Shown: piece by piece, positions 1 to 5,956 of the stretch
Layout of the letters: each line of letters opens with the position of its first letter
Numbering within the stretch: the stretch's first letter is position 1
Assembly (NCBI GenBank): GCA_947446935.1
Contig: CANFIV010000109.1
Location: 1 to 5,956, forward strand
DNA: 5,956 bases
Direction of reading: 5' to 3'
From: Sphingomonadaceae bacterium
GTDB lineage: Bacteria; Pseudomonadota; Alphaproteobacteria; Sphingomonadales; Sphingomonadaceae
Translations under genes and position numbers: made by a program
The notes under the pieces: generated by a model
Told to the model about the DNA's origin: nothing
Databases searched by the model: none
The model's input: only the letters and a program-made list of their open reading frames with translations

Positions 1-818
1 GCGGTCTTGGGTGTGCCTGGCTGCACCACGATGTAGCCATTGGCATCGAGCTCCAGCTTGCCCTTGAACAACTCGGTTGCGGGTGCATGGCCGATCGCCA
101 CGAACGCACCGTCGGTCGCCAGCGAGGAGGTCTCGCCGGTCACCGTATCGACCAGTTCGACCGCTTCCAGCGCCCCACCCGGCGCGCCGGTGAAGCGCTC
201 GACCGCCTTGTTCCACAAAACCGTGATTCGCGGATTGCTCATCAGCCGGTCCTGCAGGATCTTCTCGGCACGCAGGCTGTCGCGGCGGTGGATCAAGGTT
301 ACATCGGGCGAATGGTTGGTGAGGTAGAGCGCCTCTTCCACTGCGGTATTGCCGCCGCCGATGACGACAACCTTCTTGCCGCGATAGAAAAACCCGTCGC
401 AAGTCGCGCAAGCCGAAACGCCTTTGCCGCCCAGTTCGGCTTCCCCCGGCACGCCCAGCCAGCGGGCCTGCGCACCGGTCGCGATCACCAGCACATCGCC
501 TTCATAGACATCGCCGCTGTCGCCGATCGCGCGGAACGGCGGGCCATCAAGGCTCACTTCGGTGATCGTGTCCCAAAGCATGCGCGTGCCGACATGTTCG
601 GCTTGCGCCTGCATTTCCTGCATAAGCCACGGGCCCTGGATCACATCGCGAAAGCCGGGATAGTTCTCGACATCGGTGGTGATCGTGAGCTGGCCGCCGG
701 GCTGCAAGCCCTGCACGACGATCGGTTCCATCCCAGCGCGCGCGCCATAGATGGCAGCGGAAAGGCCTGCGGGCCCCGATCCGATGATGAGCATGCGTGT
801 GGTGTGGGTCGTCGCCAT
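1..818 (-). CDS. trxB: Thioredoxin reductase (NADPH, FAD-dependent), 3' end cut by window edge
   Basis: This is the cytosolic flavoenzyme that passes electrons from NADPH to thioredoxin, supporting ribonucleotide reduction and disulfide repair. The visible 272 residues follow the low-molecular-weight bacterial type in order. A first FAD-binding GSGPAG lies at residues 13-18, followed by PGGQLT (40-45) and ENYPGF (51-56). The redox-active CATC is at 137-140 (bases 399-410). The NADPH-binding GGGNTA is at 154-159, and HRRDSLRA at 177-184 carries the arginines that select NADPH over NADH. The returning FAD domain with AIGHAPAT is near the window edge. The family is about 310-325 residues long, so roughly 50 C-terminal residues are missing. 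The ATG at 818 is chosen because GGAGG (bases 828-824) sits four bases upstream and the Rossmann motif then begins at the usual distance. The gene is transcribed divergently from the exported protein at 966. No key residue is missing in the visible part. Confidence 0.97.
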   Translation of the reverse strand, partial: MATTHTTRMLIIGSGPAGLSAAIYGARAGMEPIVVQGLQPGGQLTITTDVENYPGFRDVIQGPWLMQEMQAQAEHVGTRMLWDTITEVSLDGPPFRAIGDSGDVYEGDVLVIATGAQARWLGVPGEAELGGKGVSACATCDGFFYRGKKVVVIGGGNTAVEEALYLTNHSPDVTLIHRRDSLRAEKILQDRLMSNPRITVLWNKAVERFTGAPGGALEAVELVDTVTGETSSLATDGAFVAIGHAPATELFKGKLELDANGYIVVQPGTPKT

Positions 819-965
819 GGGTGCCTCCGGTCGCCGCGGGAAATAGGATGGCGCCGCGCAGAATACGAGTCTGCACAGGGCTCTATTCCCGTTTTTTGCG
901 GGGACAGGCGCGAAAGATTGAAACGTGGCTTGCTATTGCAAGTCGATCTCATTAGCGACAGCGCG
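819..965. promoter_or_regulatory. Divergent intergenic region between trxB and the exported-protein gene
   Basis: These 147 bases must hold the 5' signals of both trxB (leftward) and the gene at 966 (rightward). The only clear signal is the trxB Shine-Dalgarno GGAGG at 828-824. I cannot point to a convincing -35/-10 pair on either strand. The stretch is less GC-rich than the genes beside it and contains a T-run at 892-897 inside CCCG...CGGG arms, plus a small dyad at 929-942. Promoters are inferred from the divergent layout, not read from consensus boxes. Confidence 0.4.
929..942. repeat. Short inverted repeat CTTGC-N4-GCAAG
   Basis: The two 5-base arms are perfect and separated by TATT. The dyad lies 24 bases upstream of the start codon at 966 and about 110 bases upstream of trxB. 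Its size and place would suit a weak operator for the rightward gene, but a 5-base dyad can arise by chance. No known regulator site is recognised. Confidence 0.3.
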
Positions 966-1712
966 ATGAGGGGTTTGAACGCAATACCGGGCCAACCGAT
1001 TGCCGCAGCATGCGCTGCGCTGTTGGTGCTTGCTGCGCCAGCCGCGGGGGCCGAACCGGGCCTCGGCGACGAAGTCTATGGGGCCACCTACACCAAAGGC
1101 ACGTCGGAATTCGAAGCCCGCTATGGCGCGCTGGCGGGAGGTCCGCACGATGGCGGCGATGCGCTCAAACTTGAGGCGGCACATGTCCCCCTGAAGAACC
1201 TGCGCGTCGCGACCCAGGTCGCGCTGGAACGCGATCCCGCCGGCCATCGCAAGTTGACCGAGGCCGCTGTGGAAGCAGTCTACACCGTGGGGCACGCGGC
1301 CGGAATTGATATCGCTGTCTATGGAGAATATGCTTTCGGTTTCAATGGCGAACATGACGCTCTTGAGACAAAGCTTATCCTTGAACATCGCGCTGGACCG
1401 TTCGATGCCCGCCTCAATCTCGTCGCCGAAAAGGCGCTTGCCCATGGCGAACGGATGGAGTTCAACTATGCGGCTTCGGCCGATTTCGCCGTGGCCGGCG
1501 AGGTGCGCGCGGGGCTGGCAGCCTTCGGTGATCTCGGCACTGCGCACCGCTTTCTGCCGCGCGCCGAGCATTTCCTCGGGCCGGTTGTCAAAGGTGAGAT
1601 CGAAGCCCTTGGTCCAGAACTGGAAATCGAGGCAGGATACCTCTTCGCGCTCAGCAAGGCCCGTGAGAACACCCACGGCCAGTTCCGGCTAATCGTAGAG
1701 CTGGAGTTCTAG
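966..1712 (+). CDS. Exported protein of unknown function, possible outer-membrane beta-barrel
   Basis: The 248-residue product matches no family I can name. Residues 1-29 look like a Sec signal peptide: one arginine near the start, a hydrophobic run of Ala, Leu and Val at 12-24, and a likely cut after AGA at 29. The mature part has no further hydrophobic helix. It shows many stretches of alternating polar and non-polar residues, such as LKLEAAHV (67-74), [11 protein letters not shown] (114-124), TKLILEHRA (135-143) and FRLIVELEF (240-248). It ends in phenylalanine. This pattern fits outer-membrane beta-strands, and the terminal aromatic residue is typical of such proteins, but the function is inferred. 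ATG 966 is chosen because the signal peptide begins there, although no good Shine-Dalgarno precedes it. TTG codons at 918, 930 and 936 are in frame, but would put acidic residues ahead of the signal core. The reading frame stays open far upstream, antisense to trxB, and that extension is not believed. The stop overlaps that of glsA. Confidence 0.75.
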   Translation: MRGLNAIPGQPIAAACAALLVLAAPAAGAEPGLGDEVYGATYTKGTSEFEARYGALAGGPHDGGDALKLEAAHVPLKNLRVATQVALERDPAGHRKLTEAAVEAVYTVGHAAGIDIAVYGEYAFGFNGEHDALETKLILEHRAGPFDARLNLVAEKALAHGERMEFNYAASADFAVAGEVRAGLAAFGDLGTAHRFLPRAEHFLGPVVKGEIEALGPELEIEAGYLFALSKARENTHGQFRLIVELEF

Positions 1713-2644
1713 CCCTTCACCTCGAACACAGACCAGCCGGTCCGCGTCGCCAGCCGCTCCAGCGCCAGCGCGCCGAGCTGCGAATTGCCTTTTGCATTGA
1801 GCCCGGGTGACCACACCGCGATTGAAGCCACGCCTGGCACGACCGCCAGAATGCCCCCGCCCACCCCGGATTTGCCCGGCAGGCCCACGCGGAAGGCAAA
1901 TTCGCCCGAATTGTCGTAGTGCCCGCACAGCATCATCAGCGCATTGATCCGCCGTGCGCGTTGCGGAGTCACAATGCAGCGCCCCGTCGCCGGATCGCGC
2001 CCGTCGTTCGCCAGAAACCGCCCTGCCCGCGCCAGTTGCCGGCAACTCATCGCAAGCGCGCACTGGTGAAAATAGACGCCCAGCGCCTGCTCGACCGGAT
2101 GATGCAGATTGCCGAACGCACGCATGTAATTCGCCAGCGCGAAGTTGCGAAACCCCGTCGCCTGCTCGGCGGCAGCAACTTCGGCGTCGATGATGATGCG
2201 CTCATCTCCGGCCAGCCCGCGCACGAAGCGCAGAATGCCCGCAATCGCTTCGGCTGGCGTGCCGCCGCCCAGCAACACATCGGCGACAACGATCGCACCC
2301 GCATTGATGAACGGATTGCGCGGGATACCTTGCTCGGTCTCCAACTGGACGATCGAATTGAACGCGCTGCCCGAAGGCTCCCGCCCGACCCGCGCCCACA
2401 GCCCATCGCCGATCAGGCCGAGCGCGAGGGTGAGCGAAAAGACCTTGGAGACCGACTGGATCGAAAAGGGCTCCTCGGCATCGCCGCCAAGATACTCGGT
2501 GCCATCGGCAAGAATCACCGCAATGCCGAACCGGTCCGGGGAAACGCAGGCGAGCGGCGGGATATAATCCGCCACGCGCCCGCGCTGGCTTGCGCCGTGC
2601 ATTTCCTCGGCAATATCGCCAATGATCGCGGCCAGATCGCTCAC
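1709..2644 (-). CDS. glsA: Glutaminase (serine-dependent, beta-lactamase-like fold)
   Basis: The enzyme hydrolyses L-glutamine to L-glutamate and ammonia in the cytoplasm. At 311 residues it has the usual length of the bacterial family. The catalytic SxxK is S64-V-S-K67 within FSIQSVSK. Expected substrate-binding positions are present: N114 in NPFINAGA, E160 and N167 around EQATGFRN, Y191 in GVYFHQ, Y243 in GHYDNSGE, and V261 in KSGVGGG. There is no signal peptide, and the N-terminal VADYIPPLA at 24-32 is typical. The start is GTG at 2644. It gives the normal number of residues before VADYIP, whereas the next ATG (residue 15) would shorten the N-terminus. GTG overlaps the upstream peptidase stop by four bases and has no clear Shine-Dalgarno, so translation probably depends on ribosomes finishing the peptidase. 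The 3' end overlaps the convergent gene by four bases. No ankyrin or STAS extension is seen. Confidence 0.97.
   Translation of the reverse strand: MSDLAAIIGDIAEEMHGASQRGRVADYIPPLACVSPDRFGIAVILADGTEYLGGDAEEPFSIQSVSKVFSLTLALGLIGDGLWARVGREPSGSAFNSIVQLETEQGIPRNPFINAGAIVVADVLLGGGTPAEAIAGILRFVRGLAGDERIIIDAEVAAAEQATGFRNFALANYMRAFGNLHHPVEQALGVYFHQCALAMSCRQLARAGRFLANDGRDPATGRCIVTPQRARRINALMMLCGHYDNSGEFAFRVGLPGKSGVGGGILAVVPGVASIAVWSPGLNAKGNSQLGALALERLATRTGWSVFEVKG
2641..2644 (-). promoter_or_regulatory. GTGA stop/start overlap coupling the peptidase gene to glsA
   Basis: Reading leftward, the bases GTGA hold the glsA start codon GTG (2644-2642) and the peptidase stop TGA (2643-2641). The 20 bases before it lack a purine-rich ribosome-binding site. 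The arrangement is typical of translational coupling by re-initiation and shows that the two genes share a transcript. Coupling itself is inferred. Confidence 0.8.
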
Positions 2645-4671
2645 TTCAGGTAACGCTGGAACCAGTCGGCGATGCGCTCGAAGCGGTCGCGCAGGAAACT
2701 TGGCCGCACCAGCCCGTGGTTCTGCTCGGGATAGCCCACCAGCCTGGTGGGCACACCCGTCAGCTTCAACGCCTGATAAAGCTGCTGTCCACCGATCAGC
2801 GGCACGTTGTCGTCAGCCATGCCGCCCATGAACAGCGTCGGCGTCTTGATCCGGTCGGCATGCAGCAGCGGTTCGGACAGCCGCATCCACAAAGCCGTGT
2901 CTTGCCACGGTGCGCCAATCTCCTGCGCATATTGCTGGATATATTGATCCACGCCGAAGAACGCGAAGATGTTGCCGACCCCTGCCCCACTGAACCCGGC
3001 CTTGAAGCGATTGTCGCGCACGATCAGATAATCGGTGAGAATGCCGCCATAGCTCCACCCACCCACGCCCAGGCGCGCCGGATCGGCAATGCCCTGCGCC
3101 ACGGCCCAATCGGTCGCGGCATGCAAGTCGAGCACTTCCTTGTTGCCCCAATCGGCCGCAATCCCGGTGCCATAGGCATCACCCCGCCCCGAGCTGCCGC
3201 GATAGTTGACTGCGAGCACGGCGAAGCCCTGCGCTGCGATCCACTGCCGCATCGTATCGATTGCGTGCGAATCCTGCGCCGTTGGCCCACCATGGATCCA
3301 GAGTACGGTGGGATAACGCTGCCCTTCCACATAGCCGGCCGGAAGCGTCAGCATGCCGTGCACTTCGCTGCCGTCGCTTGCGGTAGCGGAAAAATCGCGC
3401 ACGGGGGACCAAGCGATTCCCGCGCCCAGCGCGCGGTTGTGCGCCGTCAACGCGCGCAGCGCCTTGCCTTCCATCGCATAAACTTCAGGCATCGCATCAT
3501 CGCCGCTGGCGATCACCACGCGCGGCGCTTTGGCATCGCGCCCGCCGCAATGATCGAGCGCCGCCAGCTTGCCATCGCCCAGCCGCTGCAAGGCCCCGGT
3601 CGCCAGATCGACAACCGCCGGAAACTCATGCCGGTCCTCGGCCAGAATTGCACCGATGCGGCCGCCGCCCAAATCGATGGGGTGCTGCACATAAGTGCCC
3701 ACGGTAGACGCCACCACCTTGGTCTGCCCGCTCGCCAATACCGTTTCGGCTAGCCGCGGCTGGCTATACTGGTTGAGTTTGGGCACATCGCCCACCAGGT
3801 GGCTGATCTTCGCTCCATTGGCCGACCAGATCAGCGTTTGCCCCAGCGCCCCGGGGAACTTCGCCACCACGCGCGGTGCCGCGCCTGCCTTCGCGTCCAC
3901 CACGCTCAGCCACTGGGTTGCCGGCGTTGCGGGATCGAGAGCATGATCGGCAAGAAAGGCCACGCTCTTGCCATCCGGCGACCATTCGGCTTCGATCACA
4001 TCAAACGAATTTGAAGCTGTCAGCCGCGTCTCGGTGCGCGACGCCACATCGAACAGCGCAAGGTGTGTGTGGCTCTCGGCGGTGATGAAGCCCTGCCCGT
4101 CTTCCTTGAACTTCACATCATCGACCACCACCGGCAATGGCCGTTCGGGATCGTCCTTGGGCGGCTCCGGCTCTGCATCGGTCAGCGTCAGCAGCAATTG
4201 GCGCGAATCGGGTGACCACCGGAACGCGACCAAATCCCCCTTCACATCGGTCAGCTTCTGCGCCTCTCCCCCGCGCCGATCCAGCAACCAGATCTGCGCC
4301 TGCTTGTCCTTGCCGCGCTTCGAGAGAAACGCGATTGTCTTGCCGTCCGGGCTGAATGCAGGCGCAGAGGCGCTGTCTTCGGAACCTGTCAGTTGCAGCG
4401 CGGTCGCCCCGCCCAGATCGGCAAGCCAGATCGCAGAGCGGCGCTTGTCGGCCTTCACATCCACATCGCTCGCCACATAGGCAGCCTGCCGGCCATCAGG
4501 CGCGCACGTCAGTTCGGATAGCGAGCGCATCGCGAGAATGTCGTCGATGGTGATCTGATGGCGCGTAGGAGCCGCTTCGCCTGCCACCGCCAAGGCGGGC
4601 AGCGTAGCCAACGTCAGCATCGCGCCCCAGCGCAGCCCGAGCGCCGCCCGACGTTTACTGTCCTTACCCAT
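2641..4671 (-). CDS. Secreted S9-family (prolyl oligopeptidase/dipeptidyl peptidase-like) serine peptidase
   Basis: The 676-residue protein is a probable periplasmic or extracellular peptidase that trims peptides. It begins with a signal peptide: basic residues SKRR (5-8), a hydrophobic core at 16-29 and a likely cut after AVA at 30. Residues 40 to about 400 form a beta-propeller with repeated PD40-type signatures: CAPDG (56-60), FSPDG (106-110), WSPDS (152-156), WSPDG (230-234) and a decayed WSANG (282-286). The alpha/beta-hydrolase domain follows, with the HGGP loop (460-463), NYRGSSGRG (489-497), the nucleophile S540 in GWSYGG (bases 3052-3054), D620 in MADDNVP and H652 in QNHG. The triad is therefore complete. 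GGGGA (4682-4678) lies six bases before ATG 4671 and supports this start. Glutaminase follows with a GTGA overlap. A weak promoter candidate for the pair is TTGCCG (4730-4725) and TTAGGC (4708-4703), 16 bases apart. Exact specificity (dipeptidyl, acylaminoacyl or oligopeptidase) cannot be read from sequence. Confidence 0.95.
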   Translation of the reverse strand: MGKDSKRRAALGLRWGAMLTLATLPALAVAGEAAPTRHQITIDDILAMRSLSELTCAPDGRQAAYVASDVDVKADKRRSAIWLADLGGATALQLTGSEDSASAPAFSPDGKTIAFLSKRGKDKQAQIWLLDRRGGEAQKLTDVKGDLVAFRWSPDSRQLLLTLTDAEPEPPKDDPERPLPVVVDDVKFKEDGQGFITAESHTHLALFDVASRTETRLTASNSFDVIEAEWSPDGKSVAFLADHALDPATPATQWLSVVDAKAGAAPRVVAKFPGALGQTLIWSANGAKISHLVGDVPKLNQYSQPRLAETVLASGQTKVVASTVGTYVQHPIDLGGGRIGAILAEDRHEFPAVVDLATGALQRLGDGKLAALDHCGGRDAKAPRVVIASGDDAMPEVYAMEGKALRALTAHNRALGAGIAWSPVRDFSATASDGSEVHGMLTLPAGYVEGQRYPTVLWIHGGPTAQDSHAIDTMRQWIAAQGFAVLAVNYRGSSGRGDAYGTGIAADWGNKEVLDLHAATDWAVAQGIADPARLGVGGWSYGGILTDYLIVRDNRFKAGFSGAGVGNIFAFFGVDQYIQQYAQEIGAPWQDTALWMRLSEPLLHADRIKTPTLFMGGMADDNVPLIGGQQLYQALKLTGVPTRLVGYPEQNHGLVRPSFLRDRFERIADWFQRYLK

Positions 4672-4798
4672 CGCATGTCCCCAAAAGCCGGTTGAGGGGC
4701 AAGCCTAACCATGCATCTGTCGATCGGCAATCACATGGGCCGAAAGGGCTATGGGCCCTGTCAGCGCTTGCGCCGGCCCCTCCCCCTGCGGTTGCAGG

Positions 4799-4810
4799 GT
4801 ACCAAGGTAC
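4799..4810. repeat. Perfect inverted repeat GTACC-AA-GGTAC
   Basis: Two perfect 5-base arms are separated by AA, 37 bases before the start codon at 4848. It could be an operator-like dyad, or part of 5' leader structure together with the hairpin 12 bases further on. No known regulator is recognised, and arms this short may be chance. Confidence 0.35.
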
Positions 4811-4822
4811 GGAGCAGGATCG

Positions 4823-4844
4823 GCGGGCACCAGGGGATGCCCGC
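4823..4844 (+). promoter_or_regulatory. GC-rich hairpin covering the ribosome-binding region of the membrane-protein gene
   Basis: GCGGGCA (4823-4829) and TGCCCGC (4838-4844) are exact reverse complements and enclose an 8-base loop, CCAGGGGA. The only plausible Shine-Dalgarno, AGGGG at 4832-4836, lies inside the loop, and the stem ends three bases before ATG 4848. In RNA this seven-pair stem, with six G-C pairs, would place the start codon right beside a stable structure. That could restrain or gate translation. The structure is seen in sequence; its role is inferred. Confidence 0.5.
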
Positions 4845-4847
4845 AGG

Positions 4848-5642
4848 ATGGCCACCACTTCGCCTGACCGGATCGCGGATCCGCTTTCACGCAGCGCGGT
4901 GGAGGCCAGCGACGCGCGGTTCTTTGTCCGGCTCGCCGGGGTCTGCGTGATCATCGCGGTCGGCGGATTTGCGCCGACTTACTGGCTGCAGGTACCCGCC
5001 GGAACGTTCATCGGCACGCCGCTGATGCATCTGCACGGTCTGCTCTACACGGGTTGGGTGCTCTTGCTCTTCACCCAGTGCCGGATGATCGAAAAGCGCA
5101 GTTACCGGCATCACCGTGCGTGGGGGATGGCGGGCATCGCACTCGCGGCGATGATGGTCGCTGTGGGCACAGCGCTCGCGGTCCGGGGCTTTGCAGAGCA
5201 CGTCACGATCTATGGCGACGCCTCCCGCCGCTTCCTGATCGTACCTTTATTTTCGATGGTCTCGTTCCCGCTCTTCTTCAGCATCGCCGTCGCGAATGTC
5301 CGGAGCAACGACTGGCACCGCCGCCTCATGTTCGTGGCGACCGCATCACTGCTCGGCGCGGCGCTGGCCCGGGTCTTCTTCACGGCCTTTGCCGGCTACG
5401 GGCCCGGCATGCGCCCGGGGATCGGGGCACCGCTGGCCGTCAACGCCACGCTCGGCCCGGTGTTGCTGTCAAACCTCATTATCGTGGCGGGCATGGTCCA
5501 TGATTGGCGGACCCGCGGCAAGCCGCACCCGGCCTGGACCATCGGGCTTGTAACCCTTGTCGGCACTGAATTGCTGCGCACGCCGATATCGGCCAGCCCC
5601 GCATGGCTGCATTTTGCGGACTGGCTGCTCCGCGCGTCCTGA
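4848..5642 (+). CDS. Inner-membrane protein with about seven transmembrane segments, function unknown
   Basis: The 264-residue product is a polytopic inner-membrane protein. Hydrophobic segments lie at roughly 25-46, 57-77, 90-112, 129-150, 158-180, 200-217 and 230-247. It resembles a widespread group of small uncharacterised membrane proteins marked by HLHG at the start of the second segment (61-64), HHRAWG before the third (88-93), WHRRLM before the fifth (156-161) and a C-terminal PAWLHFADWL (251-260). I do not know an established name or activity for the group. Histidines H61, H63, H88, H89, H157 and H218 lie near predicted membrane boundaries and could bind heme or metal, which is speculative. 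ATG 4848 is chosen because the soluble N-terminus then runs directly into the first membrane segment. Upstream in-frame starts from 4692 add Pro/Ala/Arg-rich residues without family character. AGGGG at 4832-4836 is 11 bases upstream, a long spacing, and sits in a hairpin loop. The TGA stop directly abuts the stop of alaS. Confidence 0.85.
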   Translation: MATTSPDRIADPLSRSAVEASDARFFVRLAGVCVIIAVGGFAPTYWLQVPAGTFIGTPLMHLHGLLYTGWVLLLFTQCRMIEKRSYRHHRAWGMAGIALAAMMVAVGTALAVRGFAEHVTIYGDASRRFLIVPLFSMVSFPLFFSIAVANVRSNDWHRRLMFVATASLLGAALARVFFTAFAGYGPGMRPGIGAPLAVNATLGPVLLSNLIIVAGMVHDWRTRGKPHPAWTIGLVTLVGTELLRTPISASPAWLHFADWLLRAS

Positions 5643-5646
5643 TCAG
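5639..5646. repeat. Palindrome CTGATCAG centred on two abutting stop codons
   Basis: The perfect 8-base palindrome contains the rightward stop TGA (5640-5642) and, on the other strand, the alaS stop TGA (5645-5643). Flanking CGCGC (5631-5635) and GCGCG (5646-5650) are also complementary, but there is no T-tract. It is therefore not a standard intrinsic terminator. Confidence 0.6.
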
Positions 5647-5956
5647 CGCGCCAAGACAGCCTTCGCCGCCGTGATTGCCTCGGCTGCCTTGTCGCCATCA
5701 GGCCCGCCGCCTTGCGCCATATCGGGCCGACCGCCGCCGCCCTTTCCGCCCAAGGCCTCAACGCCCGCGCGCACCAGATCGACCGCGCTGACTTTGCCGA
5801 GCAGGTCCTCGGTCACCGCCGCCGCGATGCTGGCCTTGCCGTCATTGACCGCGACAACCACCGCCACGCCCGAACCCATGCGGGACTTGGCCTGATCCAG
5901 AAGTCCGCGAAGCTCCTTGGGATCGAGCCCATCCAGAACCTGCCCGGAGAAGGTCA
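5643..5956 (-). CDS. alaS: Alanyl-tRNA synthetase, C-terminal end only (N-terminal part beyond window)
   Basis: The visible 103 residues are the C-terminal end of the enzyme that charges tRNA-Ala with alanine. The diagnostic signature is the glycine-rich [16 protein letters not shown] (bases 5750-5703), characteristic of the DHHA1/C-Ala region of AlaRS. Before it, [19 protein letters not shown] and [11 protein letters not shown] follow the usual order. The ending [15 protein letters not shown] is a normal alanine-rich tail. The family is about 870-890 residues long, so the catalytic, tRNA-recognition and editing domains lie to the right of the window. The stop TGA at 5645-5643 directly touches the stop of the convergent membrane-protein gene, with no spacer. 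Nothing seen is abnormal. Confidence 0.97.
   Translation of the reverse strand, partial: TFSGQVLDGLDPKELRGLLDQAKSRMGSGVAVVVAVNDGKASIAAAVTEDLLGKVSAVDLVRAGVEALGGKGGGGRPDMAQGGGPDGDKAAEAITAAKAVLAR

Larger units (their letters stand above)
4672..4847. promoter_or_regulatory. Divergent intergenic region between the S9 peptidase and the membrane-protein gene
   Basis: These 176 bases separate two genes that point away from each other, so both promoters are expected here. For the leftward peptidase-glsA pair, a weak candidate is TTGCCG (4730-4725), a 16-base spacer and TTAGGC (4708-4703), ending 31 bases before the start codon. No credible boxes are seen for the rightward gene. Three inverted repeats lie in the right half: AGGGC/GCCCT at 4745-4759, GTACC-AA-GGTAC at 4799-4810, and a strong hairpin at 4823-4844. 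The frame of the rightward gene is open back to 4692, but the sequence upstream of 4848 reads as Pro/Ala/Arg-rich non-coding translation. Confidence 0.4.

Noticed and set aside
889..903. CCCG-TTTTTTG-CGGG as a terminator
   Set aside because: The stem is four pairs, the T-run is in the loop instead of after the stem, and it sits at the 5' side of both divergent genes.
87..965. Long upstream open extension of the exported-protein reading frame
   Set aside because: It runs antisense to well-supported trxB and across its promoter region, reads as His/Arg/Ala-rich sequence without family character, and the signal peptide marks the real start at 966.
933..1676. 247-codon open frame on the minus strand opposite the exported-protein gene
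   Set aside because: Its product is rich in Cys, His and Arg with no signal or motif, whereas the plus-strand frame gives a signal peptide and an organised beta pattern. It is a high-GC shadow.
1687..1714. GGCTA...TAGCC arms around the convergent stops as a bidirectional terminator
   Set aside because: The arms are only five bases, the loop is 18 bases, and neither strand has a T-tract.
1919..2653. 244-codon open frame on the plus strand
   Set aside because: It is antisense to glsA, whose catalytic and binding residues are all present. Its composition is that of a shadow frame.
2716..3753. 345-codon open frame on the plus strand
   Set aside because: It lies wholly antisense to the S9 peptidase catalytic domain and has His/Arg-rich shadow composition.
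4692..4847. Upstream in-frame start adding 52 residues to the membrane protein
   Set aside because: The added residues are Pro/Ala/Arg-rich, have no membrane or targeting character, and cover DNA with inverted repeats typical of a leader. ATG 4848 gives a sensible N-terminus.
1..5956. Mobile element, CRISPR array, tRNA/rRNA, toxin-antitoxin or defence system
   Set aside because: There are no transposase or integrase motifs, no spaced direct repeats and no tRNA-like cloverleaf. Apart from the two short divergent regions, all the space is filled by the six genes described.

Overview
The window is ordinary-looking, GC-rich chromosomal DNA from a Gram-negative bacterium. The codon third positions, the style of the thioredoxin reductase and alanyl-tRNA synthetase sequences, and the secreted S9 peptidase suggest an alphaproteobacterium, most likely a sphingomonad (Sphingomonadaceae or Erythrobacteraceae). 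That placement is inferred from general familiarity, not from a search.

Layout from left to right. (1) Positions 1-818, minus strand: thioredoxin reductase trxB, cut at its 3' end by the window edge. (2) Positions 819-965: a short divergent intergenic region. (3) Positions 966-1712, plus strand: an exported protein of unknown function that may be an outer-membrane beta-barrel. (4) Positions 4671 down to 1709, minus strand: a two-gene unit. A secreted S9-family serine peptidase (propeller plus alpha/beta-hydrolase) comes first, followed by glutaminase glsA. Its GTG start overlaps the peptidase stop by four bases (GTGA). (5) Positions 4672-4847: a second divergent intergenic region with several small inverted repeats, including a GC-rich hairpin directly in front of the next start codon. 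(6) Positions 4848-5642, plus strand: an unnamed membrane protein with about seven transmembrane segments and conserved-looking histidines. (7) Positions 5643-5956, minus strand: the C-terminal end of alanyl-tRNA synthetase alaS.

The region is very compact. Both convergent gene pairs end with no spacer: one pair shares a CTAG containing both stop codons, and the other has abutting stops inside the palindrome CTGATCAG. Neither junction has a recognisable intrinsic terminator. The only clear functional partnership is the peptidase with the glutaminase, which would fit use of peptides and amino acids as carbon and nitrogen sources. The remaining genes look like unrelated neighbours.

I see no mobile element, CRISPR array, tRNA, rRNA, prophage or defence gene. 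I also find no convincing new multi-gene system. The points most worth a second look are the hairpin over the ribosome-binding region at 4823-4844, the two uncharacterised envelope proteins, and the coupled peptidase-glutaminase pair.
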